A stretch of 51,500 nt of DNA, taken from contig JAAELU010000395.1 in the NCBI GenBank assembly GCA_024226255.1, forward strand, positions 1-51,500, written 5' to 3'. A program made the position numbers and the translations under genes. Positions 33,443 through 41,942 of the stretch are shown here, piece after piece; position 1 is the first letter of the stretch; each line of letters starts with the position of its first letter. The notes under the pieces are model-generated. The model made no database searches, was not told where the DNA came from, and saw nothing but the letters and a program-made list of their open reading frames with translations. The stretch is from a bacterium (GTDB lineage Bacteria; Actinomycetota; Acidimicrobiia; Spongiisociales; UBA5794).

Positions 33443-34228
33443 TCACTGCATGAAACCTCCGCCGTTGGGGTTCAGCGTTTGCCCGTGGAACTGGCCGGCT
33501 GCGTCCGAGAGCAGGAAGAGCACGGCATCAGCAACGTCCTCAGGTTCTGGGAATCTGCCGGAAGGGAGTTCCTTGAGACGGCGGTGCCCCGACTCGGTAT
33601 CCACGATGTCGCGGGTCATGTCGGTGATCGTGAATCCCGGTGCTACCGCGTTGACCCGAACACCCTGGGGGCCGAACTCGCGAGCCATCGACTTGGTCAG
33701 GCCGAGCAGCCCGGCTTTTGCGGCTGAGTAGTGAGCTAGTTCCGGCCAGCCGATCTGCCCAAGCCGCGATGAGATCATGACAATCGACCCACTCCTTCGC
33801 TGCAGCATTCCCGGCAAGGCGGCTTGGGAGCAGTAGAACGGACCGAAGAGGTTCGTATGTAATACGGCGTTCCACTCTTCAGCGGTCACGTTGAGGAACG
33901 GACTGGATGGCATGATCCCGGCGTTGTTGACGAGTCCGTCGATTCTTCCGAACGAACTCTCGACGGCCGAGATGAGCTCTTGTGCCTCGCTTCGGTCAGA
34001 TACATCGGCTCGGAAAGCGTCGGCGACGTTGCCTAGCTCCCGGATTCTGGCGACGACGGCCGCTGCGGCATCAGCGTTGTCACGATATCCGACGGCAACC
34101 GTCGCCTTGGCTGCGGCTGCCGCCGTGGCGATGGCCGCACCGATACCCCTACTACCGCCGGTCACGAGCACCACTTGTCCGGATAGAGAGTGGGGGGCGG
34201 CGTTCTCATCCATGTTCGGCGATTGCAC
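33443..34228 (-). CDS. Short-chain dehydrogenase/reductase (3-oxoacyl-ACP reductase-like)
   Basis: A 261-residue classical SDR. The cofactor loop TGGSRGIG and NNAG structural motif are present, and the catalytic Ser, Tyr and Lys lie in MISSRLG and HYSAAKAG. Residue choice after strand two (YRDN) leaves NAD versus NADP open. FabG-like enzymes reduce 3-ketoacyl-ACP, but many close relatives act on other alcohols, so the substrate is not assigned. The start may be GTG 34228 or ATG 34213. It is divergent from the molybdoenzyme gene. Confidence 0.85.
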   Translation of the reverse strand: MQSPNMDENAAPHSLSGQVVLVTGGSRGIGAAIATAAAAAKATVAVGYRDNADAAAAVVARIRELGNVADAFRADVSDRSEAQELISAVESSFGRIDGLVNNAGIMPSSPFLNVTAEEWNAVLHTNLFGPFYCSQAALPGMLQRRSGSIVMISSRLGQIGWPELAHYSAAKAGLLGLTKSMAREFGPQGVRVNAVAPGFTITDMTRDIVDTESGHRRLKELPSGRFPEPEDVADAVLFLLSDAAGQFHGQTLNPNGGGFMQ

Positions 34229-34296
34229 ACAGCACTAGTTCGCCTCCTCGCACCGTGGTCCGATGAGCCTTGATGGCTTCCAAGGTGGTCGGTCAA

Positions 34297-34322
34297 CGTG
34301 CCGGAGGCGAATCTCCGGCACG
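34297..34322. promoter_or_regulatory. Perfect 10-bp inverted repeat between divergent genes
   Basis: The arms CGTGCCGGAG and CTCCGGCACG surround GCGAAT, between the SDR and the sulfite-oxidase-like gene. It lies 70 bases upstream of the promoter-like sequence for the latter. It may be an operator or an upstream terminator; no regulator gene is adjacent. Confidence 0.4.
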
Positions 34323-34366
34323 CCCTTCCCACGAGTTCACCATTTCGTAATCGTCAAAAAGGCGAC

Positions 34367-34396
34367 TTGTGACGTTGTAGGTGATAGAGATATAGG
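34367..34396 (+). promoter_or_regulatory. Possible promoter of the sulfite-oxidase-like gene
   Basis: TTGTGA at 34367-34372 and TATAGG at 34391-34396 are spaced by 18 bases, 21 bases before the ATG. The match to the housekeeping consensus is moderate. Confidence 0.35.
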
Positions 34397-34417
34397 CCAA
34401 CCCTTTCTGGAAGAACG

Positions 34418-35983
34418 ATGACTGACGCGATATCAATTGGAACAGAACGAAAGCCGCTGGAGTATCCGGCTCCGATTGGAGCTGCTGCCGGCGCCGGAGC
34501 GGTCGCAGCCGGGCTCGCTCTCGGCATCACGGAACTACTTGCCGGCCTATTCGAGAGTATCCCTTCGGCTGTTGCCTCGGTTGGTGGCTACATCGTCGAT
34601 AGTTCACCGAACGCCGCCAAGGACTTCGCCATCGATGTCTTTGGTACCGCCGACAAGGGAGCCCTTGCCATCGGTACCGCGATTATCGCGGTCATCGTCG
34701 GCGCTCTTGTGGGTCGTGCCAGCCTGACGCGCCGCTGGCTGAATCCCGTGACGTTCGCGTTGTTCGCGCTGATCGGCATCGTCGCCGCCGTCGGCCAACT
34801 CAACGCCAACTCGGTCCTGACAGTCGTCGGGATCACGTTGGCCGCCGCAGCCGGTTGGCGCGTGCTGTCCTACGTCCTCGAGGCCCTGACCGTCACCGAT
34901 CCATCGGACCATGCCGCAGCCGATCCGTCGCGCCGCCGGCTCATCACCGGTATTGCCGGCGCCGGGGTGGCTGCGGCTGCTGCGGGCGGGGTGGGTCGCC
35001 AGCTGATCATTGCCCGCTCCGAGTCGGTCCGCGACAAGATGGCACTACCGTTGGCGCGGACGACGGTGGCTCCGCCTGGCGCCGGCGCCAGCCTCAATGT
35101 GCCCGGAATCAGCCCGATCGTCGTGCCAAACGACAAGTTCTATCGCATCGACAAGGCGCTCGTCGTACCTCGCCCCGACCCTGACACGTGGCGCCTCCAG
35201 GTAACCGGCATGGTCGACCGCGAGTTGTCACTGTCATTGGATGATCTGTTGGCCATGGACTTGCACGAGCGCTACGTGACGATCGCATGTGTTTCCAACA
35301 AGGTCGGCGGGGATCTGGTGGGCAATGCCAAATGGACCGGGGTCAAGCTCACCGAGGTGCTCGATATGGTCGGTGTGGATCCGGCCGCCACTCAGATCGT
35401 CCCGCGCTCCGTTGACGGGTGGACGGCAGGCTTTCCTACGGAGGCCGCCTACGACGGCCGGGATCCCCTGATCGTGGTCGGGATGAACGGCGAGATGTTG
35501 CCGCCGGACCACGGCTTCCCGGCTCGCCTCATTGTGCCGGGGCTTTATGGATATGTCTCCGCGACCAAGTGGCTCGGAGAGATTGAGCTCACCAGGTGGG
35601 AAGACTTTGATGCGTATTGGATTCCGAAGGGTTGGGCCAAGTCGGGGCCGATCAAGACCCACAGCCGCATCGATACGCCCCGTCACGGAGACAGCGTTCT
35701 CCCCAACGTGACGGCCGGCGGTGTCGCTTGGGCTCCGAGCCATGGGATCGAGGCGGTGCAAGTGCGTGTTGATCAAGGGCCTTGGCTGCCGGCTGAGATA
35801 AGCACTCCGCTCGCCGATACGGCCTGGGTGCAGTGGAAGGCCAAACTCGACCTGGCCCCGGGCAGATACGAGATCCAGGTGCGTGCCTTCGATGGGACTG
35901 GGCTTCCGCAGACGGAGCAGAGCGCTCCGGTACGTCCTGACGGCGCCACTGGGTATCACGGCATCCGAGTCACGGTCAGCTAG
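34418..35983 (+). CDS. Membrane-anchored molybdopterin oxidoreductase, sulfite-oxidase-like
   Basis: A 521-residue protein. Residues 1-160 hold about four membrane helices. SRRRLITGIAGAGVAAAAAGG (171-191) resembles a twin-arginine segment and probably sends the enzyme domain across the membrane. The domain from about 235 to 400 is of the sulfite oxidase/YedY type, with a candidate molybdenum-ligand Cys in TIACVSNKVGG (C291) and DHGFPARLIVPGLYGYVSATKWL. A C-terminal dimerisation-like immunoglobulin domain follows (about 410-521). The electron acceptor is unknown and no cytochrome gene is adjacent. GGAAG lies four bases before the ATG. Confidence 0.87.
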   Translation: MTDAISIGTERKPLEYPAPIGAAAGAGAVAAGLALGITELLAGLFESIPSAVASVGGYIVDSSPNAAKDFAIDVFGTADKGALAIGTAIIAVIVGALVGRASLTRRWLNPVTFALFALIGIVAAVGQLNANSVLTVVGITLAAAAGWRVLSYVLEALTVTDPSDHAAADPSRRRLITGIAGAGVAAAAAGGVGRQLIIARSESVRDKMALPLARTTVAPPGAGASLNVPGISPIVVPNDKFYRIDKALVVPRPDPDTWRLQVTGMVDRELSLSLDDLLAMDLHERYVTIACVSNKVGGDLVGNAKWTGVKLTEVLDMVGVDPAATQIVPRSVDGWTAGFPTEAAYDGRDPLIVVGMNGEMLPPDHGFPARLIVPGLYGYVSATKWLGEIELTRWEDFDAYWIPKGWAKSGPIKTHSRIDTPRHGDSVLPNVTAGGVAWAPSHGIEAVQVRVDQGPWLPAEISTPLADTAWVQWKAKLDLAPGRYEIQVRAFDGTGLPQTEQSAPVRPDGATGYHGIRVTVS

Positions 35984-35998
35984 AGGTAGTCTCCAGGC

Positions 35999-36526
35999 AT
36001 GGAGACTGAACCAACCGAAACGACCGAGTCAGAACAGCCGGGCAAGCCTGTAGAGGCCTTGCCGGAGTCGACCCAACCGGAGCCGGTCCAGGCGCAGGTG
36101 GTCGATGAGCCAGGCGAGGAAGAGGACGACGGCACGTTTGTCTCCGAACCGGCCCGCCTGATCCGGATTGCCTCGATGACAAGAGCGATGCTCGAAGAGG
36201 TGCGCCAGGCGGAGCTGGACGAACCGGGTCGTGCCCGCCTGCTGCAGATCTATGCCTCATCACTGAGCCAGCTGCGCGGTTCGCTCAGTGATGACCTCGC
36301 CAATGAGCTCGACGAGATGTTTCGTCCGTTGGAAGGCACCGACGTCTCCGAATCCGAACTGCGGCTGGTGCAAGCACAGCTGGTGGGGTGGCTCGAGGGC
36401 CTATTCCACGGAATCCAGGCCTCGGTCTTCTCTCAGCAAGCCGCCGCGGCAGCCCAACTCGAAGAGATGCGGAAGAGATTGGCGCTGGATCCATCGTCGG
36501 ACCCCGGTGGCGGGCAGTATTTGTAG
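35999..36526 (+). CDS. bpa: Bacterial proteasome activator Bpa (PafE)
   Basis: A 175-residue, mostly helical protein with a disordered acidic N-terminal 45 residues. It ends in GQYL, the motif that docks into the 20S proteasome alpha ring and opens its gate. The helical core (about 50-155) includes IRIASMTRAMLEEVRQAELDE and LANELDEMFRPL, as in the Mycobacterium protein. Bpa forms a dodecameric ring that feeds unfolded proteins to the proteasome without ATP. It follows the molybdoenzyme after 15 bases. The proteasome genes are not in the window, but their presence in the genome is implied. Confidence 0.93.
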   Translation: METEPTETTESEQPGKPVEALPESTQPEPVQAQVVDEPGEEEDDGTFVSEPARLIRIASMTRAMLEEVRQAELDEPGRARLLQIYASSLSQLRGSLSDDLANELDEMFRPLEGTDVSESELRLVQAQLVGWLEGLFHGIQASVFSQQAAAAAQLEEMRKRLALDPSSDPGGGQYL

Positions 36527-36670
36527 GAGAGGAGTGAGGAAGAGGAGTGAGCGATGAGGCCCAAAGCTCAGAAACTGTCAGTTATGAGTTACCTGCTACC
36601 AGAAGGAACTCGGACTGATAACTGGTAACTGGTAAGTGGTATCTCTCCTCACTCCTCACCCCTCACTCCT
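36527..36670. repeat. Degenerate heptanucleotide repeat island
   Basis: Between bpa and the convergent ppdK gene the sequence is built from 7-base words: four copies of ACTGGTA type (36614-36641), four of CACTCCT type (36643-36670), and looser GAGTGAG words at 36532-36551 that are inverted copies of the second set. CAGTTAT and GAGTTAC at 36579-36592 are inverted relatives of the first set. The last words form the final codons and stop of ppdK. Confidence 0.7.
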
Positions 36671-39238
36671 GTCCTCGCGCAGTGCCGCTTGGGCGGCCGC
36701 GAGGCGTGCGATTGGGATTCGTGGCGGGCTGCACGACACGTAGTCGACTCCGGCAGAGCAGAAGAATTCGATTGATTCGGGATCTGCACCGTGTTCGCCA
36801 CAAACACCCACGATCAGCTCAGGATTAGCCTTGCGTCCCTCGTCGATGGCCAGCTTGATGAGTCGTCCGACACCGTGCGGATCGATCGTTTCGAACGGGT
36901 TTCGTCGATATAGCCCCCGGTCGATGTACTGACTCAGGAATGCCTCCTCGGCATCATCGCGGCTCATGCCCAACGTGGTCTGAGTGAGGTCGTTTGTCCC
37001 GAAAGAGAAGAAGTCGGACTCCAGAGCGATCTCCTCGGCAACCAGAGCCGCTCGCGGCAGCTCGATCATCGTGCCGATTGTCACCTCGAGGAGCCGGCCG
37101 GCATGGTGGACTTCCTCGTCGATCATGTCCTTGATGAGGTGAAGTTCCTCGACGGTGCCGACAAGCGGGATCATCAACTCGAGTCTGGGGTCTCCGGACG
37201 CATCGAGGCGGCGCCGCACCGCTTCGAGGGCTGCCAACACCTGGACCCGGTAGACCTCGGGGATGACGACGGCCAGCCGAACTCCCCGCAGCCCAAGCAT
37301 TGGATTGGCTTCCTCCCACTTGTCGAGGGCGGCCTCGAGGGTCTCGAGTTCGTCGACCGGCTCGCCGAGGGCTCTGGCTTCCGCCAACTCATGCTCGACA
37401 TCGAGACGATCAGGCAGGAATTCATGAAGAGGAGGATCGAGCAGGCGCACCACCACGGGGAGGCCATCCATGACCTCGAGCAGGCGTTCAAAATCCCCAA
37501 CCTGTAGCCGCTCGAGCTGTTCGAGGGCATCTGCTCGTTCCTTGGGATCATCGCTCAGCAGAATTCGCTGCACAACATCGAGTCGGTCTCCCGAGAACAT
37601 GTATTCCGTGCGAGCCAGGCCGATGCCCTCAGCGCCGGCACCACGGGCATATTCGGCATCCTCAGGTGTATCGGCGTTCGCCCAGACTTCCATGCGCCGG
37701 CTCTCGTCGGCCCACTCGAGCAGCGTGGTCACGGCGGGGGTGGAGTGCGCCCGAATCAGTGGTAGCTCACCGGCGTAGATGTTGCCGGAGCGCCCATCGA
37801 TGGTGATGGTGTCTCCGGCGTGAATTTCGACATCACCCCAGGTCACCAGGGCTTCTTCCAGATCTATGAGCATGTCGTAGCTGCCGGTGACCGCCGGCGT
37901 GCCCACTCCGCGGGCCACCAGCGCCGCGTGAGAGGCTCGGCCACCGTGGCTCGTGAGCACTCCGTCGACGGCCCGGATCGTTTCGACATCCTCCGGCGTC
38001 GTCTCCCGCTTGACCAGGATCACGTGGTTGCCTGCGCTTGCGGCGTCCATCGCCGCGCCTGAGTCGAGTACCACCATTCCGGTGGCGCATCCGGGCGATG
38101 CCCCGCTGCCCCCGGCGGTAGGTGGCGGCAGCTCACCGGGAGCAAGGCGCGGATGCAGCATCTCGCCGACGTGGCGAGAGTCGAGTTGCAACAGGGCCTC
38201 CGACTTGGTCAGCAACCCCTCGGCGACGAGGTCGACCAAGACTCTGGTGACAGCTTCCGGCGCACTATCCGCGACACGGCCGTCGACTATCCACAACCTG
38301 CCCTTCTCGCGTACGTAGTCCAACCGCACCAGGTCGCGCCGATCGGCTTCATAACTGGCGAGGGCGGTGACCAACTCATCGTGGCCGGCGGCATCGGCCG
38401 CGGCCAATGCATCGAGGCCTTCGTATTCGTAGGCGGTGGTCGGGTGATCGGCTTCGGCGCGATAACGACCCGAAGGCCTGGCTTCACCAGTTCGTGGGTC
38501 GCGACTGAAGCCGACGCCCACCCCGGACTCCTCGTCGAGATTGCCGAACACCATCAAGTGGACGATGGCCGCGGTGCCGGTGTTGTCCGGGATAGCCGCC
38601 GCTCTGCGGTACGCAGAGGCGGGCCTGGCGTCCCACGAGGCAAAGACCGCCTCTATACCCTCCCGAACCTGCTCCGTACGGTCGGTTGGCACCGGACGCT
38701 GAGTCTCCTCGACGATGAGAGCCTCGATCGAGCGGCCGAGATCGATGATTTCGGTCGGTTCGAGAAGCGATCCGTCCGCTCCCGCCAGGATTCCATCGAC
38801 CCGACTCTTGGGCACACCGCGGATGACCCGGGCATACATCTCAAAGAATCTCAGTTGCGCCAATGCTGCGGCTCGCGGCCCGGCCCACGCGGAGAAAGCG
38901 GAACAGCTGGCGTCGTTGATTCCAAGGTAGAGGGCCGCCTCCATCAGGCCCGGCATGTCGACTGGGGGGCTCGATCGAACGGAGAGGAAGGCGGGTCGCC
39001 TTGGATCAAGGTCATGTGCCGCTTCATCGATGCGAGCGATTGAGTCGACCACCTGGTCCCACATGCCATCGGGAAACTCGCCCGTCTCGACAAATCGGCG
39101 GCAGGCAATATCGGAAATTGCGAATCCAGGGGGCACCTGCGCACCCAGTGATCGGAGAGTCGACAGAGCGCTCCCACGCTTGCCAACGTTGCCCGCGGCC
39201 GCTCCTGTTGGGTCCCCGAAATCGCTCACATATCGCAA
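36656..39238 (-). CDS. ppdK: Pyruvate, phosphate dikinase
   Basis: An 860-residue PPDK, slightly short at the N terminus. The swivel domain has TSHGGRASHAALVARG with the phospho-His at H437, and the C-terminal barrel has EGIGLARTEYMF and GVCGEHG with the catalytic Cys 813. It interconverts pyruvate, ATP and phosphate with phosphoenolpyruvate, AMP and pyrophosphate. In the N-terminal ATP-grasp domain, the segment equivalent to EFTIERGKLYMLQTR reads DYVREKGRLWIVDGR, so the usual Glu is Asp and the Gln is Asp, and the NAQGEDVVAG segment is not recognisable. Nucleotide binding may therefore differ. The last codons derive from the heptamer island. Confidence 0.88.
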   Translation of the reverse strand: MRYVSDFGDPTGAAAGNVGKRGSALSTLRSLGAQVPPGFAISDIACRRFVETGEFPDGMWDQVVDSIARIDEAAHDLDPRRPAFLSVRSSPPVDMPGLMEAALYLGINDASCSAFSAWAGPRAAALAQLRFFEMYARVIRGVPKSRVDGILAGADGSLLEPTEIIDLGRSIEALIVEETQRPVPTDRTEQVREGIEAVFASWDARPASAYRRAAAIPDNTGTAAIVHLMVFGNLDEESGVGVGFSRDPRTGEARPSGRYRAEADHPTTAYEYEGLDALAAADAAGHDELVTALASYEADRRDLVRLDYVREKGRLWIVDGRVADSAPEAVTRVLVDLVAEGLLTKSEALLQLDSRHVGEMLHPRLAPGELPPPTAGGSGASPGCATGMVVLDSGAAMDAASAGNHVILVKRETTPEDVETIRAVDGVLTSHGGRASHAALVARGVGTPAVTGSYDMLIDLEEALVTWGDVEIHAGDTITIDGRSGNIYAGELPLIRAHSTPAVTTLLEWADESRRMEVWANADTPEDAEYARGAGAEGIGLARTEYMFSGDRLDVVQRILLSDDPKERADALEQLERLQVGDFERLLEVMDGLPVVVRLLDPPLHEFLPDRLDVEHELAEARALGEPVDELETLEAALDKWEEANPMLGLRGVRLAVVIPEVYRVQVLAALEAVRRRLDASGDPRLELMIPLVGTVEELHLIKDMIDEEVHHAGRLLEVTIGTMIELPRAALVAEEIALESDFFSFGTNDLTQTTLGMSRDDAEEAFLSQYIDRGLYRRNPFETIDPHGVGRLIKLAIDEGRKANPELIVGVCGEHGADPESIEFFCSAGVDYVSCSPPRIPIARLAAAQAALREDRSEG

Positions 39239-39453
39239 TGGTCACTCCCGGAAGAATTCCTTCTCGGCCCTTCCCAAACAGGCCTGGGCAGACTACTGTC
39301 GCCTCCAAGACGACCGGCGATTCCGCCAGTTATTTCCAATAACGGCGAATGGCCTGGTCAGAGGCTAGGACGGTAGGAACGGATCGGGAATAATCCGGTC
39401 CGTTTAGTCGTTTCCTGGGCGACGTCTTCTCACAAAGGGGGAGCTACACAAAA

Positions 39454-39735
39454 ATGGTATTTGCGCTCAACGATCTCCTTTTCGAGCCCGAAGACAGCTG
39501 GCGTGACCAAGCCGCCTGTTCGGGTTCGGACAACGAACTCTTCTTCCCGGTCGGGGAAGACGAAGAGGTTGTCGCGCCCGCCAAATCCATTTGTGCCGCT
39601 TGTCCTGTCAAAGACGATTGCCTCCAATACGCCCTTGCGACCAACCAAACCGAAGGCGTTTGGGGTGGAATGAGTGCTCCCGAGCGGCGCCGGCTCCGAC
39701 GTCGGATTCGTGACCGTCAGCGGCGGGCTAGCTAG
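39454..39735 (+). CDS. WhiB-family Fe-S transcription factor
   Basis: A 93-residue WhiB-like protein, found only in actinobacteria and their phages. The four cluster cysteines are C22, C47, C50 and C56 (C-x24-CxxC-x5-C), followed by the GVWGG turn and a basic C-terminal tail (RRRLRRRIRDRQRR) for DNA binding. It should carry a redox- or NO-sensitive [4Fe-4S] cluster and act with the housekeeping sigma factor. GGGGGAG lies 11 bases upstream of the ATG. The 215-base gap to the divergent ppdK gene holds an AATAAT box at 39389-39394 as a weak -10 candidate and nothing else I can name. Confidence 0.93.
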   Translation: MVFALNDLLFEPEDSWRDQAACSGSDNELFFPVGEDEEVVAPAKSICAACPVKDDCLQYALATNQTEGVWGGMSAPERRRLRRRIRDRQRRAS

Positions 39736-39813
39736 CCAGCCGGCCCAGGTGGTAGCTGTTGGGGCGACCCGCAGGTAGCCTCCCGAGCTGTGGATCAGAT
39801 ACTTCCCCGTGGA

Positions 39814-41115
39814 ATGCGGTTGATACTCGCGCTGGTGGTTCTAGCGGTTGCGGCGTGTTCGCCGACCGACACCTCTGAGTCCTCGGGCACCTTGCCGACT
39901 ACGACGACGAGCACCACCACGTCGTCGACGACAACTACGACAACGACAACCACCACTACGACGATGGCGCCTCGGTTCGCTCTGGAGGGCCGTGTCTTTG
40001 GTGCGGACGGCGATCCCCTCGGCGATGCCACAGTCACGGTCGGCGACGACGAAGTCGTCACCAGCGCCAATGGGATCTTCAGTTTCGCGGCGGTTCCGGT
40101 TGCCCCGATCGAGATAACCCGGCCGGCATATCGGCCCGTCATTATCGACTGGGACGGGTCCGCCGCGGCTGTTCCGGTGACAATGGAGCCGACTGTCGCC
40201 AAGGCGCTACGGGTCGCCTCAGGCACAGTTCGTGACGACGACAAGTTCCAGGAGTTACTCGACCTGGCCGCGGCGACCGCGGTGGACGCCCTCGTCTTCG
40301 ATACGAAGCAGGAGGGCGGCACCGTCCTGTACGACACGGGGGTGCAAGAAGCTCACGACATCGGAGCCGTGCTCGACATCTACGACCCAGTCGAGCGCAT
40401 CGCCCAGGCCCGTGAAGCCGGGCTCTACACGATCACCCGAGTTGTCAGTTTCGAGGATGCCATACGCGCCCGGGAGCGGCCCGAGGCAAAACTGGCTGGA
40501 GCCTGGATCGACGTTACGAACCCCGATACCTGGGAGTACCCCCTGGACCTTGGTGTCGAGGCGTGCCAGCTCGGCTTCGATGAGGTGCAGTTCGACTACG
40601 TGAGATTCCCAACCGGCAAAGCTTCAGTGCAATCCGCTAAGTCCCATCCGACTACCGGCGAAGAGAGGGTGGCCACGATCGCTGCATTCCTCACCGAAGC
40701 CCGCGATCGGATTCATCCCCTTGGCTGTGCGCTCGGCGCCGCCGTGTTTGCCATCGTCTTTTCGGCGCCCAACGATCAGGGCATCGGCCAGCGCCCCGAG
40801 GACTTTTCGGGGATCGTCGATGTGATGAGCCCGATGATCTACCCGAGCCACTACGGCGACGGCTGGCTCGGCTTCGCAGACCCCAATGATCACCCGGGAG
40901 AAGTGACCGCCGGCGCCCTCGACGACGGGATGCCCCGTGTCGGCGGAGGCACGCTGGTGCGGCCGTGGCTACAGGCGTTCTGGTGGACCGACGCGCAGAT
41001 CCGCGAAGCTATCGACGTAACGGAACTGCGTGGTCTCGGTTGGATGCTGTGGAACGCCGTCGGCAACTACGACGAGGACGCCCTTCCCGGGCTCGACGAC
41101 GAGACGTCCGGCTAG
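39814..41115 (+). CDS. DUF4015 putative glycoside hydrolase lipoprotein
   Basis: A 433-residue exported lipoprotein: MRLILALVVLAVAAC ends in the lipobox Cys. A Thr/Ser-only linker of about 30 residues follows, then a small carboxypeptidase-regulatory-like beta domain (about 50-110). From about 120 to 420 there is a TIM-barrel DUF4015 domain with DALVFDTKQEGG, WIDVTNPDTWEY, FDEVQFDYVRFPTGK, SPMIYPSHYGDGW and LVRPWLQAFWW. The family is related to glycoside hydrolases of the GH13/GHL type; the Asp in FDYVRFP is a candidate active-site residue. The substrate is unknown. GTG 39790 is an alternative start eight codons upstream. Confidence 0.85.
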   Translation: MRLILALVVLAVAACSPTDTSESSGTLPTTTTSTTTSSTTTTTTTTTTTTMAPRFALEGRVFGADGDPLGDATVTVGDDEVVTSANGIFSFAAVPVAPIEITRPAYRPVIIDWDGSAAAVPVTMEPTVAKALRVASGTVRDDDKFQELLDLAAATAVDALVFDTKQEGGTVLYDTGVQEAHDIGAVLDIYDPVERIAQAREAGLYTITRVVSFEDAIRARERPEAKLAGAWIDVTNPDTWEYPLDLGVEACQLGFDEVQFDYVRFPTGKASVQSAKSHPTTGEERVATIAAFLTEARDRIHPLGCALGAAVFAIVFSAPNDQGIGQRPEDFSGIVDVMSPMIYPSHYGDGWLGFADPNDHPGEVTAGALDDGMPRVGGGTLVRPWLQAFWWTDAQIREAIDVTELRGLGWMLWNAVGNYDEDALPGLDDETSG

Positions 41116-41119
41116 CGCC

Positions 41120-41629
41120 TCAGCTCTCGGTGATTGTCACCGACTCCATCACACAGTCCTCGACGGGCTTGTCGCCGCGGCCGGTGGTCGTTCCGGCAAT
41201 GGAGTCGAGGGCATCTTGACCTTCGGCCAGCTTGCCGAAGATCGTGTAGTTGTGGGGGAGCCCGTAGTCGGTGTGCATGATGAAGAACTGAGAGCCGTTC
41301 GTATTGGGCCCGGCATTCGCCATTGCGACTGTTCCCCTCGAGTAGGTGCCTTCACCGTCGAGTTCGTCGCGGAACTTATAACCGGGTCCGCCGGTACCGG
41401 TTCCCGTCGGATCGCCACCCTGGATCATGAAGCCGGGAATCACGCGGTGGAAAATAACGCCGTCGTAGAACCCATCTCTGGCGAGGGCGACGAAGTTGTT
41501 GACCGTGGTGGGCGACCGGCTCGGGTCGAGCTCGATCTCGAGTGTCCCGTGGTTCGTCTTGATGGTCGCCGCGTATGTCTTGTCGAGGTCGAGGGCAAAC
41601 GCAGGTACTTCGGAATATGACTTAGCCAA
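41120..41629 (-). CDS. Cyclophilin-type peptidyl-prolyl isomerase
   Basis: A 169-residue cyclophilin catalysing cis-trans isomerisation of peptidyl-proline. Active-site residues lie in FHRVIPGFMIQGGDPTGTGTGGPGYKF (catalytic Arg in FHRV), GTVAMANAGPNTNGSQFFI and the YTIFGKL turn. There is no signal peptide, so it is cytoplasmic. It converges with the DUF4015 gene with four bases between stops. About 310 bases upstream, before the helicase gene, hold only 7-base repeats and hairpins. Confidence 0.93.
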   Translation of the reverse strand: MAKSYSEVPAFALDLDKTYAATIKTNHGTLEIELDPSRSPTTVNNFVALARDGFYDGVIFHRVIPGFMIQGGDPTGTGTGGPGYKFRDELDGEGTYSRGTVAMANAGPNTNGSQFFIMHTDYGLPHNYTIFGKLAEGQDALDSIAGTTTGRGDKPVEDCVMESVTITES

Positions 41630-41708
41630 CAGGGTCTCCTCAAGTGAAATGGTTGCGATGATTCTATGCGGGTGTGAATGGCTCCGTGGCGGGAAGGACC
41701 GAGACTGG

Positions 41709-41736
41709 TATCAAGTATCACGTATCAAGTGTCAAG
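41709..41736. repeat. Four tandem degenerate heptamers (TATCAAG type)
   Basis: Four head-to-tail 7-base units: TATCAAG, TATCACG, TATCAAG, TGTCAAG. It lies in the gap between the cyclophilin start and the end of the helicase gene. Confidence 0.75.
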
Positions 41737-41860
41737 ACTGGAACCCGGTCACTGCATCAAGGCTGGGACCGGATCACTGCCCCGCACTTTCGGTGCTGGT
41801 TGGCGCCCGCGTCCCCTCGGTTCACTGACGAACCTCGGTGCGCCCGAAGCAGACTAGGTG

Positions 41861-41895
41861 ATACGCAATACGGAATACGTGACCCGTAATACGTT
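41861..41895. repeat. Five tandem degenerate heptamers (ATACGNN type)
   Basis: Five head-to-tail 7-base units: ATACGCA, ATACGGA, ATACGTG, ACCCGTA, ATACGTT. It is in the same gap as the TATCAAG array, with the same 7-base period but a different word. Confidence 0.72.
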
Positions 41896-41903
41896 CCTCT
41901 TCT

Positions 41904-41942
41904 GGAGGGCGAAGCCCTCCCAAGGAACGCCTCCGGCGTTCC
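41904..41942 (-). terminator. Tandem hairpins downstream of the DEAD-box gene
   Basis: On the minus strand the stop codon is followed at once by a perfect 8-bp hairpin (GGAACGCC, loop GGA, GGCGTTCC) and three bases later by a perfect 7-bp hairpin (GGAGGGC, loop TTC, GCCCTCC). There is no long T-run, but two strong stems directly after a stop fit a terminator or an mRNA 3'-end block. Confidence 0.65.

Noticed and set aside
36579-36592. Short inverted words CAGTTAT/GAGTTAC as an operator
   Set aside because: They belong to the heptamer island and lie between convergent genes, where an operator is unlikely.
39900-39965. Simple-sequence ACG/ACC tract
   Set aside because: It codes the Thr linker of a lipoprotein and is explained by that; the same is true at 60-200 and 6520-6660.
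41709-41895. Possible CRISPR array
   Set aside because: Units are 7 bp, head to tail, with no spacers and no cas genes.
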